In this document: one piece after another, positions 8,554 through 17,070 of the stretch
How the letters are laid out: every line of letters begins with the position of its first letter
How positions within the stretch are numbered: position 1 is the first letter of the stretch
DNA from: Micromonospora marina
Lineage (GTDB): Bacteria > Actinomycetota > Actinomycetes > Mycobacteriales > Micromonosporaceae
Direction of reading: 5' to 3'
NCBI RefSeq assembly: GCF_900091565.1
Contig: NZ_FMCV01000002.1
Coordinates: 310,001 to 374,000, forward strand
DNA length: 64,000 nucleotides
Translations under genes and position numbers: made by a program
Notes under the pieces: model-generated
The model's database searches: none
What the model was told of the DNA's origin: nothing
Seen by the model: the letters and a program-made list of their open reading frames with translations, nothing else

Positions 8554-10002
8554 ATGAACTCCACCGAGTCAGCGCGTCTCTCCGTCCGTTCGCCGGCCGA
8601 CATGGTCGCGGCCGTGCCCTATCTGCTCGGCTTCCATCCCGCCGACAGCGTCGTGGTGGTCGCGGTACGCGGCCGGCGCGTCGTCTTCGCCGCCCGTGGT
8701 GACCTGCCCGCACCGGGTGCCGACCCCGGCCCGGCGGCCCGGCACCTGGCTCAGGTGGCGGCCCGGCAGGACGCCGACGCCGCCACCGTCGTCGGCTACG
8801 GTCCGGCCGCCCGGGTGACGGGTGTGGTGGACGCGATCGGCGACGCGCTGACCGCCACCGGCCTGGTCGTGCTCGACGCGTTGCGGGTCACCGAGGGCCG
8901 CTGGTTCTCGTACCTGTGCACCGAGCCGTCCTGCTGCCCGCCCGAGGGCACCCCGTACGACCCGGCCGCCAGCCAGGTCAGCGCGGCGGCCGTGTTCGCC
9001 GGTCAGGTCGCCCTGCCCGATCGGGCCGCACTCGCGGCGCAGGTGTCCCCGCTCGACGGGCCGGTCCGGCTCGCCATGCGCCGCGCCACCGGTCGGGCGC
9101 GCATCCGCCTGGCCGCGCTCACCGGACGGCCGCCCGCTCCGTCGGACGCGAGCCCGGCCGGTGGCGCGCCGGCCGACGGCCCCGGGCCGGGTGGGCAGTC
9201 GCCGGTTCCGGCCGTCGATTCCGGGCCGGGTGGGCAGTTTCCGGTTCCGGCCGTCGATCCCGGGCCGGGCGGTGACGCGCAGGCACTGGCCGGCGGTCTC
9301 GTGCCGGGTGGGGAGCCGCGGGCCGTGCGCACGGCTGGCACTGCGGCTGTGCGTGCCGCCTTCCGCCGCCAGCGGCGCGGCGAGCGGCTGGACGACGACG
9401 AGGCGGCCTGGCTGACAGTGCTTCTCACCCACGTGGCGGTACGTGATCACGCCTGGTCCCGCACCGACGGCCGGGACGCCGACATCAGCCTCTGGACCGA
9501 CGTGCTGCGACGTGCCGAGCCGGACCTGATCGCCGCGCCGGGCTGCCTGCTCGCGTTTGCCGCGTGGCGCTCGGGGCACGGGGCACTGGCCGCTGTCGCG
9601 CTGGAACGGGTGCTGTCCGCTCACCCCGGCTACTCGCTCGCGGTGCTGCTCGACGAGGCGCTCCGGCGGGGCGTCGCGCCGTCCGCGCTGGACGGGCGGC
9701 CCGGTTCCGGCGACGGCGGGGTGTGCTGCGGCGCCGCCGACGTCGGCCCCGCCGGTGACCGCTCTCACCCGTCCGCCGGACCGGTCCCGCCGGTGACCGC
9801 TCACCCGCCTGCCGGATCCGCCCCGTCCAGGACTGCGGTCAGCCGCCGACGCGCGCCGCACCGGTGTAGACGTTCATGGTCGGTCCGCGCAGGAAGCCGA
9901 CCAGCGTCATCCCGGCCTCCTCGGCCAGTTCGACAGCGAGCGTGCTGGGTGCGGACACCGCCGCGAGCAGTGGCACGCCCGCCATCCACGCCTTCTGGGT
10001 GA
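8554..10002 (+). CDS. DUF4192 family protein with repeat-expanded linker and abnormal 3' end
   Basis: The first 200 residues ([30 protein letters not shown]...) match DUF4192, an actinobacterial family of unknown function. A Gly/Pro-rich linker at about 200-255 contains a 13-residue unit repeated twice and a third time in part. The conserved part continues to about residue 375 ([15 protein letters not shown]). After that the frame becomes a Pro/Arg/Ser-rich tail that crosses 164 bp of the oppositely oriented fdhD gene before stopping. The tail has no family features and probably arose when an imperfect duplication near 9752-9825 shifted the frame past the old stop. ATG 8554 is the first start before the conserved region. 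Confidence 0.75.
   Translation: MNSTESARLSVRSPADMVAAVPYLLGFHPADSVVVVAVRGRRVVFAARGDLPAPGADPGPAARHLAQVAARQDADAATVVGYGPAARVTGVVDAIGDALTATGLVVLDALRVTEGRWFSYLCTEPSCCPPEGTPYDPAASQVSAAAVFAGQVALPDRAALAAQVSPLDGPVRLAMRRATGRARIRLAALTGRPPAPSDASPAGGAPADGPGPGGQSPVPAVDSGPGGQFPVPAVDPGPGGDAQALAGGLVPGGEPRAVRTAGTAAVRAAFRRQRRGERLDDDEAAWLTVLLTHVAVRDHAWSRTDGRDADISLWTDVLRRAEPDLIAAPGCLLAFAAWRSGHGALAAVALERVLSAHPGYSLAVLLDEALRRGVAPSALDGRPGSGDGGVCCGAADVGPAGDRSHPSAGPVPPVTAHPPAGSAPSRTAVSRRRAPHRCRRSWSVRAGSRPASSRPPRPVRQRACWVRTPPRAVARPPSTPSG
9182..9274 (+). repeat. 39-bp tandem repeat inside the DUF4192 gene
   Basis: Two full 39-bp units begin at 9182 and 9221, and a third, partial one begins at 9260. They differ at only a few bases and encode [13 protein letters not shown] / [13 protein letters not shown]. 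The unit length is a multiple of three, so copy-number change would leave the frame open. Confidence 0.85.
9752..9825 (+). repeat. Imperfect 37-38 bp direct repeat at the 3' end of the DUF4192 gene
   Basis: Two neighbouring units starting at 9752 and 9790 share CCGGTGACCGCTC, a following ACCCG and CCGGA. Their spacing of 38 bp is not a multiple of three, so gain of a copy would have changed the reading frame near the original end of the gene. Confidence 0.6.
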
Positions 10003-10693
10003 GTTCGAAGCTGGCCCGTCCGGAGACCAGCAGCACGTGTCCGGCCAGCGGCAGCCGCCCTTCCCGGGTGGCCCAGCCGAGCACCTTGTCCACCGCGTTG
10101 TGCCGCCCGACGTCCTCGCGGAGCACGACCAGCTCCCCGGCGGGGGTGAAGAGTCCCGCGGCGTGCAGGCCGCCCGTGCGGTCGAAGGCGCGCTGCGCGG
10201 TGCGCAGCCGGTCCGGTAGCCCGGCCAGCAGGTCGGCGGTGACCACCAGCGGGTCGTCCCGCACCGCGAACCGCGAGCGGGTCCGCACCGACTCGATGCT
10301 CGCCTTGCCGCATACGCCGCACGAACTGGTGGTGTAGAAGTTGCGCGCCGGGTCGGTCACGGGCTCCGGCACACCGGGCGAGAGCACCACGTCGACCACG
10401 TTGTAGGTGTTAGGGGTCTCCGCCCCGGCGCAGAGCTGCGCCGTGTGCACGTCCTCCGCCGACCGGATCAACCCTTCGGTGAGCAGGAATCCGATCGCCA
10501 GGTCCAGGTCGTCGCCGGGCGTACGCATGGTCACCGCCAGCGGACGGCGTCGGCCCGGCCCGGCCGTGCCGACGCGGATCTCCAGTGGCTCCTCCACGGC
10601 CAGGGTGTCCTGCCGGCGGATCCGCTCCCGTCCGTCAGCGGCCGCGTCGAGGTCGATCCGCAGCACACCACGCCGATCCGTCGCCCGTCCCAT
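9839..10693 (-). CDS. fdhD: Formate dehydrogenase accessory sulfurtransferase FdhD
   Basis: FdhD passes sulfur from a cysteine desulfurase to the bis-MGD cofactor of formate dehydrogenase. The 284-residue protein carries the essential SSCGVCGK loop and conserved segments [40 protein letters not shown] and [16 protein letters not shown] 10693 is the family-typical start ([10 protein letters not shown]). Its 3' end overlaps the reading frame of the convergent DUF4192 gene by 164 bp. It is divergent from the mobA-like gene. No formate dehydrogenase structural gene is in the window. Confidence 0.92.
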   Translation of the reverse strand: MGRATDRRGVLRIDLDAAADGRERIRRQDTLAVEEPLEIRVGTAGPGRRRPLAVTMRTPGDDLDLAIGFLLTEGLIRSAEDVHTAQLCAGAETPNTYNVVDVVLSPGVPEPVTDPARNFYTTSSCGVCGKASIESVRTRSRFAVRDDPLVVTADLLAGLPDRLRTAQRAFDRTGGLHAAGLFTPAGELVVLREDVGRHNAVDKVLGWATREGRLPLAGHVLLVSGRASFELTQKAWMAGVPLLAAVSAPSTLAVELAEEAGMTLVGFLRGPTMNVYTGAARVGG

Positions 10694-10942
10694 GCCGCCA
10701 TCCTTCCCGGGCGCTCCGCCGCCCGCACCTCGCCCCGCACCTTCCCGCTCTCGCCGCCCCGGCCCGGTCCGTCCGGCCCAGGTCCGATGATCGACACCAG
10801 TTCGGCGAGGTGCGGCATCGGAGGGCCCTGGATGCCACCACGTCGGCGGAGAGCAGTGGATCAACGTCGGAAAGCCGCCATCCACCCCGGGCGGAGGTCC
10901 GAGCCGGGACGCGGCGGTCGCGGCTGTGGCTAGGGTGAGGCG

Positions 10943-11698
10943 GTGACGGGGTACGCGGCGATCCTGCTCGCCGGTGGCGCGGCCCGGCGGATGGGCGGCG
11001 TGGACAAGCCGGCCCGCGCGGTCGGCGGCCGGTCGATGCTGCACCGGGTGCTGGGCGCGGTGGCCGACGCGGACCAGCGGATCGTGGTCGGCTCGTCCGG
11101 CCCGGTGCCCGAGGGAGTCCGGACGACCCGGGAGGAGCCGCCCGGCGGCGGTCCGGTGGCCGCCACAGCAGCCGGGTTGGCGTTGCTCGACCCCGGTACG
11201 ACGACAGTCGCAGTGCTCGCCGCCGACCTGCCGCTGCTCACCACCGCAGCGGTGGCCGGGCTGCGACGCGCCCTCGCCGCCCCGACTGCCGGACCGGACG
11301 ACGGCTCGACTAACGCCTCCGCCGCCGGACCGGACGACGGCTCGACTGACGCGTCCGCCGCCGAACCGGAGGAGGAGGCCGCGACGGCCGGGCCGGAACA
11401 CGCTCCGGCCGCCGCCCGGCAGGAGGCGCTGGCGGGTGAGACCGCAGCGCTCGCCTGTTACGTGGACGGGGACGGGCGCCGCCAGCACCTCTGCGCGATC
11501 TGGCGGTTCGCGGACCTACGCGCCGCCCTCGACCGGCTCGCCGTGACGCGGGGCGGCTCGCTCGACGGCGCGCCGGTACGCGGGCTGCTGGCCGGCCTCG
11601 TCGTACGGGAGGTGTCCTGGTCCGGCTCGGGGCCGCCACCGTGGTTCGACTGCGACACTGACGAGGACGTACGCCGGGCGGAGGAGTGGACGAGATGA
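10943..11698 (+). CDS. mobA: Molybdenum cofactor guanylyltransferase, MobA-like
   Basis: This NTP-transferase-fold protein of 251 residues starts with the nucleotide loop [17 protein letters not shown] and has ADLPLLT as the metal/nucleotide segment, as expected for enzymes joining GMP (or CMP) to molybdopterin. A low-complexity insert (about 113-160) rich in Ala, Asp and Ser includes two copies of [12 protein letters not shown] and is not family-typical. The GTG start has TAGGGT at 10931-10936, six bases upstream, and no Shine-Dalgarno box, so the transcript is probably leaderless. Its last bases overlap the DUF6457 gene (ATGA). Confidence 0.82.
   Translation: MTGYAAILLAGGAARRMGGVDKPARAVGGRSMLHRVLGAVADADQRIVVGSSGPVPEGVRTTREEPPGGGPVAATAAGLALLDPGTTTVAVLAADLPLLTTAAVAGLRRALAAPTAGPDDGSTNASAAGPDDGSTDASAAEPEEEAATAGPEHAPAAARQEALAGETAALACYVDGDGRRQHLCAIWRFADLRAALDRLAVTRGGSLDGAPVRGLLAGLVVREVSWSGSGPPPWFDCDTDEDVRRAEEWTR
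11288..11359 (+). repeat. 36-bp tandem repeat inside the mobA-like gene
   Basis: Units 11288-11323 and 11324-11359 are almost identical and encode [12 protein letters not shown] and [12 protein letters not shown]. The length is a multiple of three, and the repeat lies in the non-conserved loop of the protein. Confidence 0.85.
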
Positions 11699-11952
11699 CG
11701 GTGCTGGACGACTGGGTCACTGCGGTCTGCGCCGAACTGGACCTGGACCCGGCGGGGGTGCCCGTGCCGATGGTGCTCGACGTGGCCCGGGACGTGGCCC
11801 ACCAGGTGGTCCGGCCGGGTGCGCCGGTCACGGCGTACCTGCTCGGGCTGGCGGTGGGGCGCGGCGCGGACCCGGCCGCGGCGGCCGAGCGGCTCAGCGC
11901 CCTGGCCGGTTGCTGGCCCGTCGACCTGGGCGGTTCCACACCTGGGGATTAG
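11695..11952 (+). CDS. Small DUF6457-type protein, MobA partner
   Basis: This 85-residue all-helical protein begins [19 protein letters not shown] and contains VLDVARDVAHQVVRPGAPVTAYLLGLAVGRG, matching a small domain (DUF6457, from memory) usually found fused to or next to actinobacterial MobA proteins. Its ATG overlaps the mobA-like stop by 4 bp, which implies coupled translation and a shared role in cofactor nucleotide transfer. The molecular function is unknown. Confidence 0.75.
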   Translation: MTVLDDWVTAVCAELDLDPAGVPVPMVLDVARDVAHQVVRPGAPVTAYLLGLAVGRGADPAAAAERLSALAGCWPVDLGGSTPGD

Positions 11953-12017
11953 CGCCTCGCACGGGATTCGGTCCCCTTCGCGCGTGGGTAGGGTGGCGGG
12001 AACGGACGGAGGCGATC

Positions 12018-13145
12018 ATGACGGCAGACCACCCCTCGGCGCCGGTCGACAAGCCTGCCGGCGGCAAGCCGGAGCACCACGCCACCGGCAGCGCGCCGGA
12101 GCACCACGAGTCGATCCTGCTCGACGAGCCGACCACTGCTGATCTGCGGGCCAAGGTCACCGAGGCCTGGCGGGAGTTCGCCCGGGCGCTCGCCGACCGG
12201 CTGCGCGGGCTGCCCTCCGGCGGGCACCTGGAGGTCACGCTCGACCCGACCGCCTCGGGCACCGGCGACGCCGTCTACTCGGTGAGCGTGGACGCGGGCG
12301 CGGAGGGGCGCCTCTCGGCCCGCGCGGTGGGCAACGCCACCCTGCCGCAGGGCTACCGGCTGGACCGGGCCGCGGTGGCCGACATGGTGGCGCTCGGCTG
12401 GTCGCCGCCGGGTGTGGTGCCGGGCTCGGGTGAGCAGTTCGGGCTGGACTGCGGCACCGACGAGGCCACCCGGCTGGCCGCTGTGCTGTCCCGGACGCTG
12501 CGTGACGTCTACGGCGCCCCGCACCCGGCCTTCCTCGTCTACCTGGTGCACGACGCCGAGGGCGAGGCGTTGCCGGTGGAGCCGCTCGGTACCGCGCGCG
12601 GCGAGTTCGGCCCGGACCGGGACGTCGAGGCCGACCTGGACGAGGCGCTGGCCGCGGCGGCGGCCGCGCAGTCCGGCGAGAACGACGTGCTGGCCCTGGA
12701 GGAGCGGGTCCGCACGGTCGTGTCGACCATGCTGAAGTCCGCGTCCGACCAGCTCCAGGTCGACTCCGACGGTGACATCAACATCCGGGCCGGTTCGGCC
12801 ATGGTCTTCGTCCGGGTACGCGACAATCCGCCGCTGGTGGACGTCTTCTCGCCGGTGCTGACCGAGGTCGAGCCGACCGAGCGCCTCTACGTGAAGCTCT
12901 CCGAGCTGACCAACCGGATGCCGATCGGCCGGCTCTACTGCGCCGACGACACGGTGTGGGCGTCGATCCCGGTGTTCGGCCGCAACTTTCAGGCCACCCA
13001 CCTGATGCTCGCGGTGCAGGTGATGACCGGGCTCGCCGACGAACTGGACGACCGACTGCACGGCGAGTTCGGCGGCAAGCGCTTCTTCGGCGAGGGCGAC
13101 AAGCCGGCCCGGGCGCAGGAGCACCGCACCGGCATGTACCTCTGA
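12018..13145 (+). CDS. YbjN / CesT-like peptide-binding chaperone family protein
   Basis: The 375-residue protein has an N-terminal tail rich in His, Pro and Lys, a first alpha/beta module (about 40-190) and a second module (about 230-360) with QVDSDGDINIRAGSAMVFVRVRDNPPLVDVFSPVL, typical of the YbjN/type III secretion chaperone-like fold found in actinobacteria. No type III secretion exists in these organisms, so the fold name does not give the function. TAGGGT at 11988-11993 and GGAGG before ATG 12018 look like promoter and ribosome binding site. It converges with the oxidoreductase remnant, with 6 bp between. Confidence 0.65.
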   Translation: MTADHPSAPVDKPAGGKPEHHATGSAPEHHESILLDEPTTADLRAKVTEAWREFARALADRLRGLPSGGHLEVTLDPTASGTGDAVYSVSVDAGAEGRLSARAVGNATLPQGYRLDRAAVADMVALGWSPPGVVPGSGEQFGLDCGTDEATRLAAVLSRTLRDVYGAPHPAFLVYLVHDAEGEALPVEPLGTARGEFGPDRDVEADLDEALAAAAAAQSGENDVLALEERVRTVVSTMLKSASDQLQVDSDGDINIRAGSAMVFVRVRDNPPLVDVFSPVLTEVEPTERLYVKLSELTNRMPIGRLYCADDTVWASIPVFGRNFQATHLMLAVQVMTGLADELDDRLHGEFGGKRFFGEGDKPARAQEHRTGMYL

Positions 13146-13151
13146 GCCGGA

Positions 13152-13427
13152 TCAGCGCACGTCGAGCAGCGTCTTGCCGACTGTCTCCCGGGCCTCGATC
13201 GCGGCGTGCGCGTCGGCGGCGCGTTCCAGCGGGAAGCGCTGCCCGATCACCGGCGGTTCGGCGCCGAACGGCCCGAAGCCGCTGGCCCGGAACATCGTCT
13301 CGACGAACGTGATGTTCGCGTGTGCCGCGTCGACGAGCACCTGGCCCGGTCCGGGTGCCGGGTCGGGCGCCGTCCCGGGCACGAGCATCTCCGGTTCGCC
13401 GAACTCCCGCAGCCACACCGCACGCAT
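13152..13427 (-). pseudogene. Zinc-independent quinone oxidoreductase remnant (internal deletion)
   Basis: The 91-codon frame contains the first 55 or so residues of a quinone oxidoreductase (MRAVWLREFGEPEML... VLVDAAHANITFVETMFRASG) joined directly to the last 30 residues (QRFPLERAADAHAAIEARETVGKTLLDV). Full family members have about 320 residues, so roughly 230-240 residues, including the whole NADPH-binding Rossmann domain, are missing without a frame break. The joint at PPVIGQ could come from recombination between a PPVI codon run in the front part and a PVIGQ run in the back part. The product cannot be an active enzyme. Confidence 0.8.
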
Positions 13428-13487
13428 GCCGCCCCCTCGCCTCTCGCCGGTCACGGTGTCAGTGCACGACATGAAGCGGGGTTGAGG

Positions 13488-13946
13488 TCAAGGCGTTGAC
13501 GGGCCGACGCCGGGGGACTCGACCAGCCGGGAGAGCACGATGGTGCTGCGCGACGAGGTGACGAACGATTCGGCGCGCAGCCGTTCGAGGGCTTCCTCCA
13601 GGTGGGCGATGTCCGCGGCGCGCAGGTGCACGAGTGCGTCCGCCTCGCCGGAGACGGTGTACGCGCCGACGACCTCGGGGTGCCGGCGGGCGGCGGCGCC
13701 GATCTGCGCCGGGGTGGTCCGGCCGGCGCAGAACAGCTCGACGAACGCCTCGGTGGTCCAGCCGACCGCGGCCGGGTCGACGACGGCGGTGAATCCCCGG
13801 ATCACCCCGGCGGATCGGAGGCGGTCGACCCGTCGCTTGACTGCGGGGGCGGAGAGTGACACCCGGCTGCCGATGTCCGCGTACGAGGCGCGAGCATCCG
13901 CGACGAGCAACGCAATGATTCGCTGGTCGACCGCGTCTATCTGCAA
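13488..13946 (-). CDS. Lrp/AsnC family transcriptional regulator
   Basis: This 152-residue regulator has an N-terminal AsnC-type helix-turn-helix (DAVDQRIIALLVADARASYADIGSRVSLSAPAVKRRVDRL) and a C-terminal effector-binding domain (VVGAYTVSGEADALVHLRA). The TTG at 13946 was chosen because GGGAG lies 7 bases upstream and the HTH begins right after; an upstream TTG at 13967 is possible. It is divergent from the dimethylargininase-like gene. The same pair occurs in Mycobacterium tuberculosis (Rv2324 and Rv2323c), so it likely controls arginine-derivative catabolism in response to an amino acid. Confidence 0.88.
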   Translation of the reverse strand: MQIDAVDQRIIALLVADARASYADIGSRVSLSAPAVKRRVDRLRSAGVIRGFTAVVDPAAVGWTTEAFVELFCAGRTTPAQIGAAARRHPEVVGAYTVSGEADALVHLRAADIAHLEEALERLRAESFVTSSRSTIVLSRLVESPGVGPSTP

Positions 13947-14014
13947 CGTTCTGCTCCCGGGAAGCAATGCTTGTGGCTGTTACCAAAGTTGTACCGTACC
14001 TACTCTTGGTGACC

Positions 14015-14839
14015 GTGAACCAGCAGCGAGTCTCGCGAAAGCGGACATATCTCATGTGCTCGCCCGAGCACTTCACGGTCGAGTACGCGATCAACCCGTG
14101 GATGGACGTGACCACGCCGGTCGACGCCGGCCTGGCCGTCAAGCAGTGGGACCGGCTGCGGGAGACGCTCGTCGCGCTGGGCCACGAGGTGCACCTGCTC
14201 ACCCCCGAGGCGGGCCTGCCGGACATGGTCTACGCGGCGAACGGCGCCTTCGTGGTCGACGGCACCGTCTACGGCGCCCGGTTCAAGCACGAGCAGCGGG
14301 CGGCCGAGGCCGCCGCGCATCGGGCGTTCTACGAGGAGCACGGCTGGCGGTTCATCGCGCCGAGCGAGACCAACGAGGGCGAGGGCGACTTCGCGTACCT
14401 GCCGGAGGCGCACGGCGGTCTGATCCTCGCCGGGTACGGCTTCCGGACCGAGCCGGCCGCGCACGCCGAGGCGCAGGAGGCGCTCGGACGGCCGGTGGTC
14501 TCGCTGCACCTGGTCGACCCGCGCTTCTACCACCTGGACGTCGCGTTGGCCTCGATCGACGACGAGAACGTCGTCTACTACCCGGGTGCCTTCTCCGCCG
14601 CCAGCCAGAAGGTGCTGGCCCAGCTGTTCCCGGACGCGATCGTCGCCGACGACGAGGACGCGCTGGCGTTCGGCCTCAACCTGGTCAGCGACGGGCTCAA
14701 CGTGGTGCTGAACAACGAGGCGACCCGGCTCGCCGGCAAGTTGAAGGCGGCCGGCTACCACCCGGTCCCGGTGGAGCTGGCCGAGCTGAAGAAGGGCGGT
14801 GGCAGCGTGAAGTGCTGCATCGCCGAGCTGCGGCACTGA
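14015..14839 (+). CDS. ddaH: Dimethylargininase-like guanidino hydrolase
   Basis: This 274-residue pentein-fold enzyme of the amidinotransferase superfamily probably hydrolyses Nω-methylated arginine to citrulline and methylamines, or a related guanidino compound. Family hallmarks are MCSPEHFTVEYAINPWMD, EGEGDFAYL, FYHLDVALASID and the C-terminal catalytic cysteine in KCCIAELRH (C267/C268). The GTG at 14015 was chosen because TACTCT at 14001-14006 is 8 bases upstream with no Shine-Dalgarno box. In mycobacteria the gene is next to ornithine aminotransferase rocD, which is absent here. It is read divergently from the Lrp/AsnC gene. Confidence 0.82.
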   Translation: MNQQRVSRKRTYLMCSPEHFTVEYAINPWMDVTTPVDAGLAVKQWDRLRETLVALGHEVHLLTPEAGLPDMVYAANGAFVVDGTVYGARFKHEQRAAEAAAHRAFYEEHGWRFIAPSETNEGEGDFAYLPEAHGGLILAGYGFRTEPAAHAEAQEALGRPVVSLHLVDPRFYHLDVALASIDDENVVYYPGAFSAASQKVLAQLFPDAIVADDEDALAFGLNLVSDGLNVVLNNEATRLAGKLKAAGYHPVPVELAELKKGGGSVKCCIAELRH

Positions 14840-14852
14840 GCCACGCCTCGAC

Positions 14853-14890
14853 GCGAAGGGCGGCCTCCCCGGTGGGGGACCGCCCTTCGC
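14853..14890. terminator. Bidirectional hairpin terminator
   Basis: An almost perfect inverted repeat has outer arms GCGAAGGGCGG and CCGCCCTTCGC, inner CTCCCC/GGGGGA pairing and a 3-base loop. It lies between the convergent dimethylargininase-like gene and the binding-protein gene. There is no U tract, as is usual in high-GC actinomycetes. Confidence 0.85.
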
Positions 14891-14907
14891 GCGTGTGTCG
14901 GTGCCGG

Positions 14908-16128
14908 TCAGCCCAGCGTCGCCAGCTCGTTGATCACCACGTTGGAGAGCAGCCGGCCGTCGGTCTGCACCCGGCGCAGGTACCACTTCTGCTGCGGGGT
15001 ACGGGTCTGGTTGAACTGCCAGGTGCCGCGTGGGCTGTCCACCTGACCGATCTTGCCCAGCGCCAGGTTGACCTGCTGCGGTGAGGGGTTCGCCCCGGCC
15101 AGCCGGATCGCCTTGTCCAGCACCAGCGCGGCGTCGTAGGAGGCCATCGCGTACGTGGTGGGCGCCGAGTTGAACGTCTTCCGGTACGCCGAGGCGAAGA
15201 TCCGGTTCGCGGTGTTGTTGAGGTCGGCCGAGTAGTTCAGCGCGGTCTCGATCCCGTACGACTGGATCAGCTTGCGCTCGCGGCCCTTCTCCCCGTCGTC
15301 GAGCTGGTCGAGCGCGGTGCCCTCGGTGAGGAACCCGGGGGCGTAGATCGGTCCCCGGTAGCCCTGGGCGTAGAGCTGCTTGACGAACTGCACGGCCTGC
15401 GCCCCGGAGTAGTGGCAGAACACCGCGTCCGGCTCGCGCTCGAGCGCCTTGCGGATCGGCCCGGAGTAGAGCGTCCGGGACGGGTTGGGGTCGTCTTCGG
15501 TGAAGATCGGGTCCTCGGTGAGCCGGCGGCCCCGCTCGTACGCGCGCCGCAGCCCTTCGATGACGTCCTGGCTGCCCGGGCCGCGGGTGCCGAACATGGC
15601 GATCCGGCTGGAGGCGTCCAGCTTCTGGCGCAGGTATTCGCCGAGCGCCTCGCCGGGCTCGGTCAGCACGTACGACGTGCGCCAGATGTAGACGACGCCC
15701 TGGAGCGTCGACGGGGAGGCGTTGGAGCCCAGCAGGGGCACCCGGGCCTCCTCGACCGCGTTCTTGATGCCGGTCATCACGGTCGGGCTGACCACGCCGG
15801 TGAGCGCGAGCACGCCCTCCTTGAGCAGCCGGTCGACGGCGGCCTTGCCGGTGGCGGCGGTCTCGCCCTCTTCGGCGGTCACGAGCGTGACCGGGTGGCC
15901 GGCGATCTGCTGACCTCGCATGCCGAGGAAGAGCTGGAAGCCGTTGGTGATCTCGTCGCCGACGGCCTTGTTCGCTCCGCTGCCGGGCACGATCAGCCCG
16001 ACTTTGATCGGGCTGCCGGATCCGGTCTGCTCTTCGGAGTCGTCCCCGGATCCGCAACCCGCCGCCAGTCCGGTGGTACCCAGCGCGGCCAGCAGTTGCA
16101 GCGCCCGCCTGCGGTTCATCTGTGCCAC
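14908..16128 (-). CDS. ABC transporter substrate-binding lipoprotein, branched-chain amino acid type
   Basis: This secreted lipoprotein of 406 residues has n-region NRRR, a hydrophobic stretch and the lipobox LAAGC. The mature part (IKVGLIVPGSGANKAVGDEITNGFQLFLG..., LTGVVSPTVMTGIKNAVEEARVPLLGSNAS) is a Peripla_BP_6 fold, as in Leu/Ile/Val or amide/urea binding proteins. GTG 16128 was preferred to ATG 16119 because GGGGAGG lies 6 bases upstream. No permease or ATPase genes are nearby, so it is an orphan binding protein or works with a transporter encoded elsewhere. Confidence 0.85.
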   Translation of the reverse strand: MAQMNRRRALQLLAALGTTGLAAGCGSGDDSEEQTGSGSPIKVGLIVPGSGANKAVGDEITNGFQLFLGMRGQQIAGHPVTLVTAEEGETAATGKAAVDRLLKEGVLALTGVVSPTVMTGIKNAVEEARVPLLGSNASPSTLQGVVYIWRTSYVLTEPGEALGEYLRQKLDASSRIAMFGTRGPGSQDVIEGLRRAYERGRRLTEDPIFTEDDPNPSRTLYSGPIRKALEREPDAVFCHYSGAQAVQFVKQLYAQGYRGPIYAPGFLTEGTALDQLDDGEKGRERKLIQSYGIETALNYSADLNNTANRIFASAYRKTFNSAPTTYAMASYDAALVLDKAIRLAGANPSPQQVNLALGKIGQVDSPRGTWQFNQTRTPQQKWYLRRVQTDGRLLSNVVINELATLG

Positions 16129-16176
16129 CGATTTCCTCCCCGACAGGGTGGCCATGGTGCACACCCCTTCGGCGTT

Positions 16177-17004
16177 CTACCTGCTCGGCGACGCTGCGTC
16201 AATGCCCGGAAGATCATCGTGAAGCGACAGTAACGCCTCGACGACCCGGGGCCACGCGGCCGAGCCCGGCGCGATCAGCCCGAAATGCTCGCATTCAGGC
16301 AGCTCAACGAGCGTGGCGGTGCCTCCGGCGGCCCGATCCGCCGCCACCCAGGACCGGCTGATCGCGATCGGAACCTGGGCATCCCGATTTCCGTGGATTA
16401 CTACCGTGCGTGATCGGATGGGTACCAATGCCGATGGATCCGTCGCCGCGTACCGGTCCGGCACGTCGTCCGGGCCGCCGCCGAGGAGCGCGGCCACCGC
16501 CCCACCGTCCAGGTCCAGCCGGTACGCCTGCGCGAGGTCGGCCACCGGTGCCAGCGCGAGCACCCCGCCGACCGTCTCCGGGGCGTGCGCGGCCACGTAC
16601 AGGGCCAGGTGCCCGCCCGCGGAGTGACCGACCAGGATCGGCGGCACCTGTGCCACCCGGCCGGGCAGCGCGGCGGCGGCGAGTCCCGGCAGCGCGGCGA
16701 TCCCGGCGCGGACGTCGGTGAGCGTGTGCGGCCGGCCTCCGCCCGGCCCGCCGGTCCGGCGGTACTCGATCTGCGCGACCGGGTGGCCGAGCGCGGCGAG
16801 CGCCGCCGCCATCGGGCCGGTGTGGGTCCGGTCGTACTCCACCCGCCAGAACCCGCCGTGCACCACCACCACGAGCGGCCGGGGCGGCCCGTCGCCGGCC
16901 GGAAGGCGCAGGTCGGCGCACTGGTCCGGGTGGTCGCCGTAGGAGACCGTGGCGTCCGGGGGCGGGGACGGGCGGGTAAGCACCTCGCGCGGGTCGGAGA
17001 GCAT
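16177..17004 (-). CDS. Alpha/beta hydrolase (esterase / kynurenine-formamidase-like)
   Basis: The 275-residue protein has the oxyanion motif VVVHGGFW, nucleophile elbow GHSAGGH, an acid residue after VIHGNRDAQVP and the catalytic His in CEHFGLIAPG, the arrangement of BD-FAE-type esterases and formamidases. The start region SYGDHPDQCADLRLP is also typical. The ATG at 17004 has TACCGT at 17016-17011, six bases upstream, and no Shine-Dalgarno box, so it is probably leaderless. The substrate cannot be told; an arylformamidase role would need a tryptophan catabolic context that is not present. Confidence 0.82.
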   Translation of the reverse strand: MLSDPREVLTRPSPPPDATVSYGDHPDQCADLRLPAGDGPPRPLVVVVHGGFWRVEYDRTHTGPMAAALAALGHPVAQIEYRRTGGPGGGRPHTLTDVRAGIAALPGLAAAALPGRVAQVPPILVGHSAGGHLALYVAAHAPETVGGVLALAPVADLAQAYRLDLDGGAVAALLGGGPDDVPDRYAATDPSALVPIRSRTVVIHGNRDAQVPIAISRSWVAADRAAGGTATLVELPECEHFGLIAPGSAAWPRVVEALLSLHDDLPGIDAASPSR

Positions 17005-17070
17005 GCGGCGACGGTAGCGTCACCCGGTCCGGCCGCGTGCACGCGGCCGGCGTGGGTAAAGATGGGTGCC

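Noticed and set aside
9182..9274. CRISPR array
   Set aside because: The repeats are directly adjacent without spacers and lie in an open coding frame.
6229..11952. Complete molybdenum cofactor and formate dehydrogenase locus
   Set aside because: moaB, moaC, moaE, moeA and the dehydrogenase itself are missing, and unrelated genes lie between.
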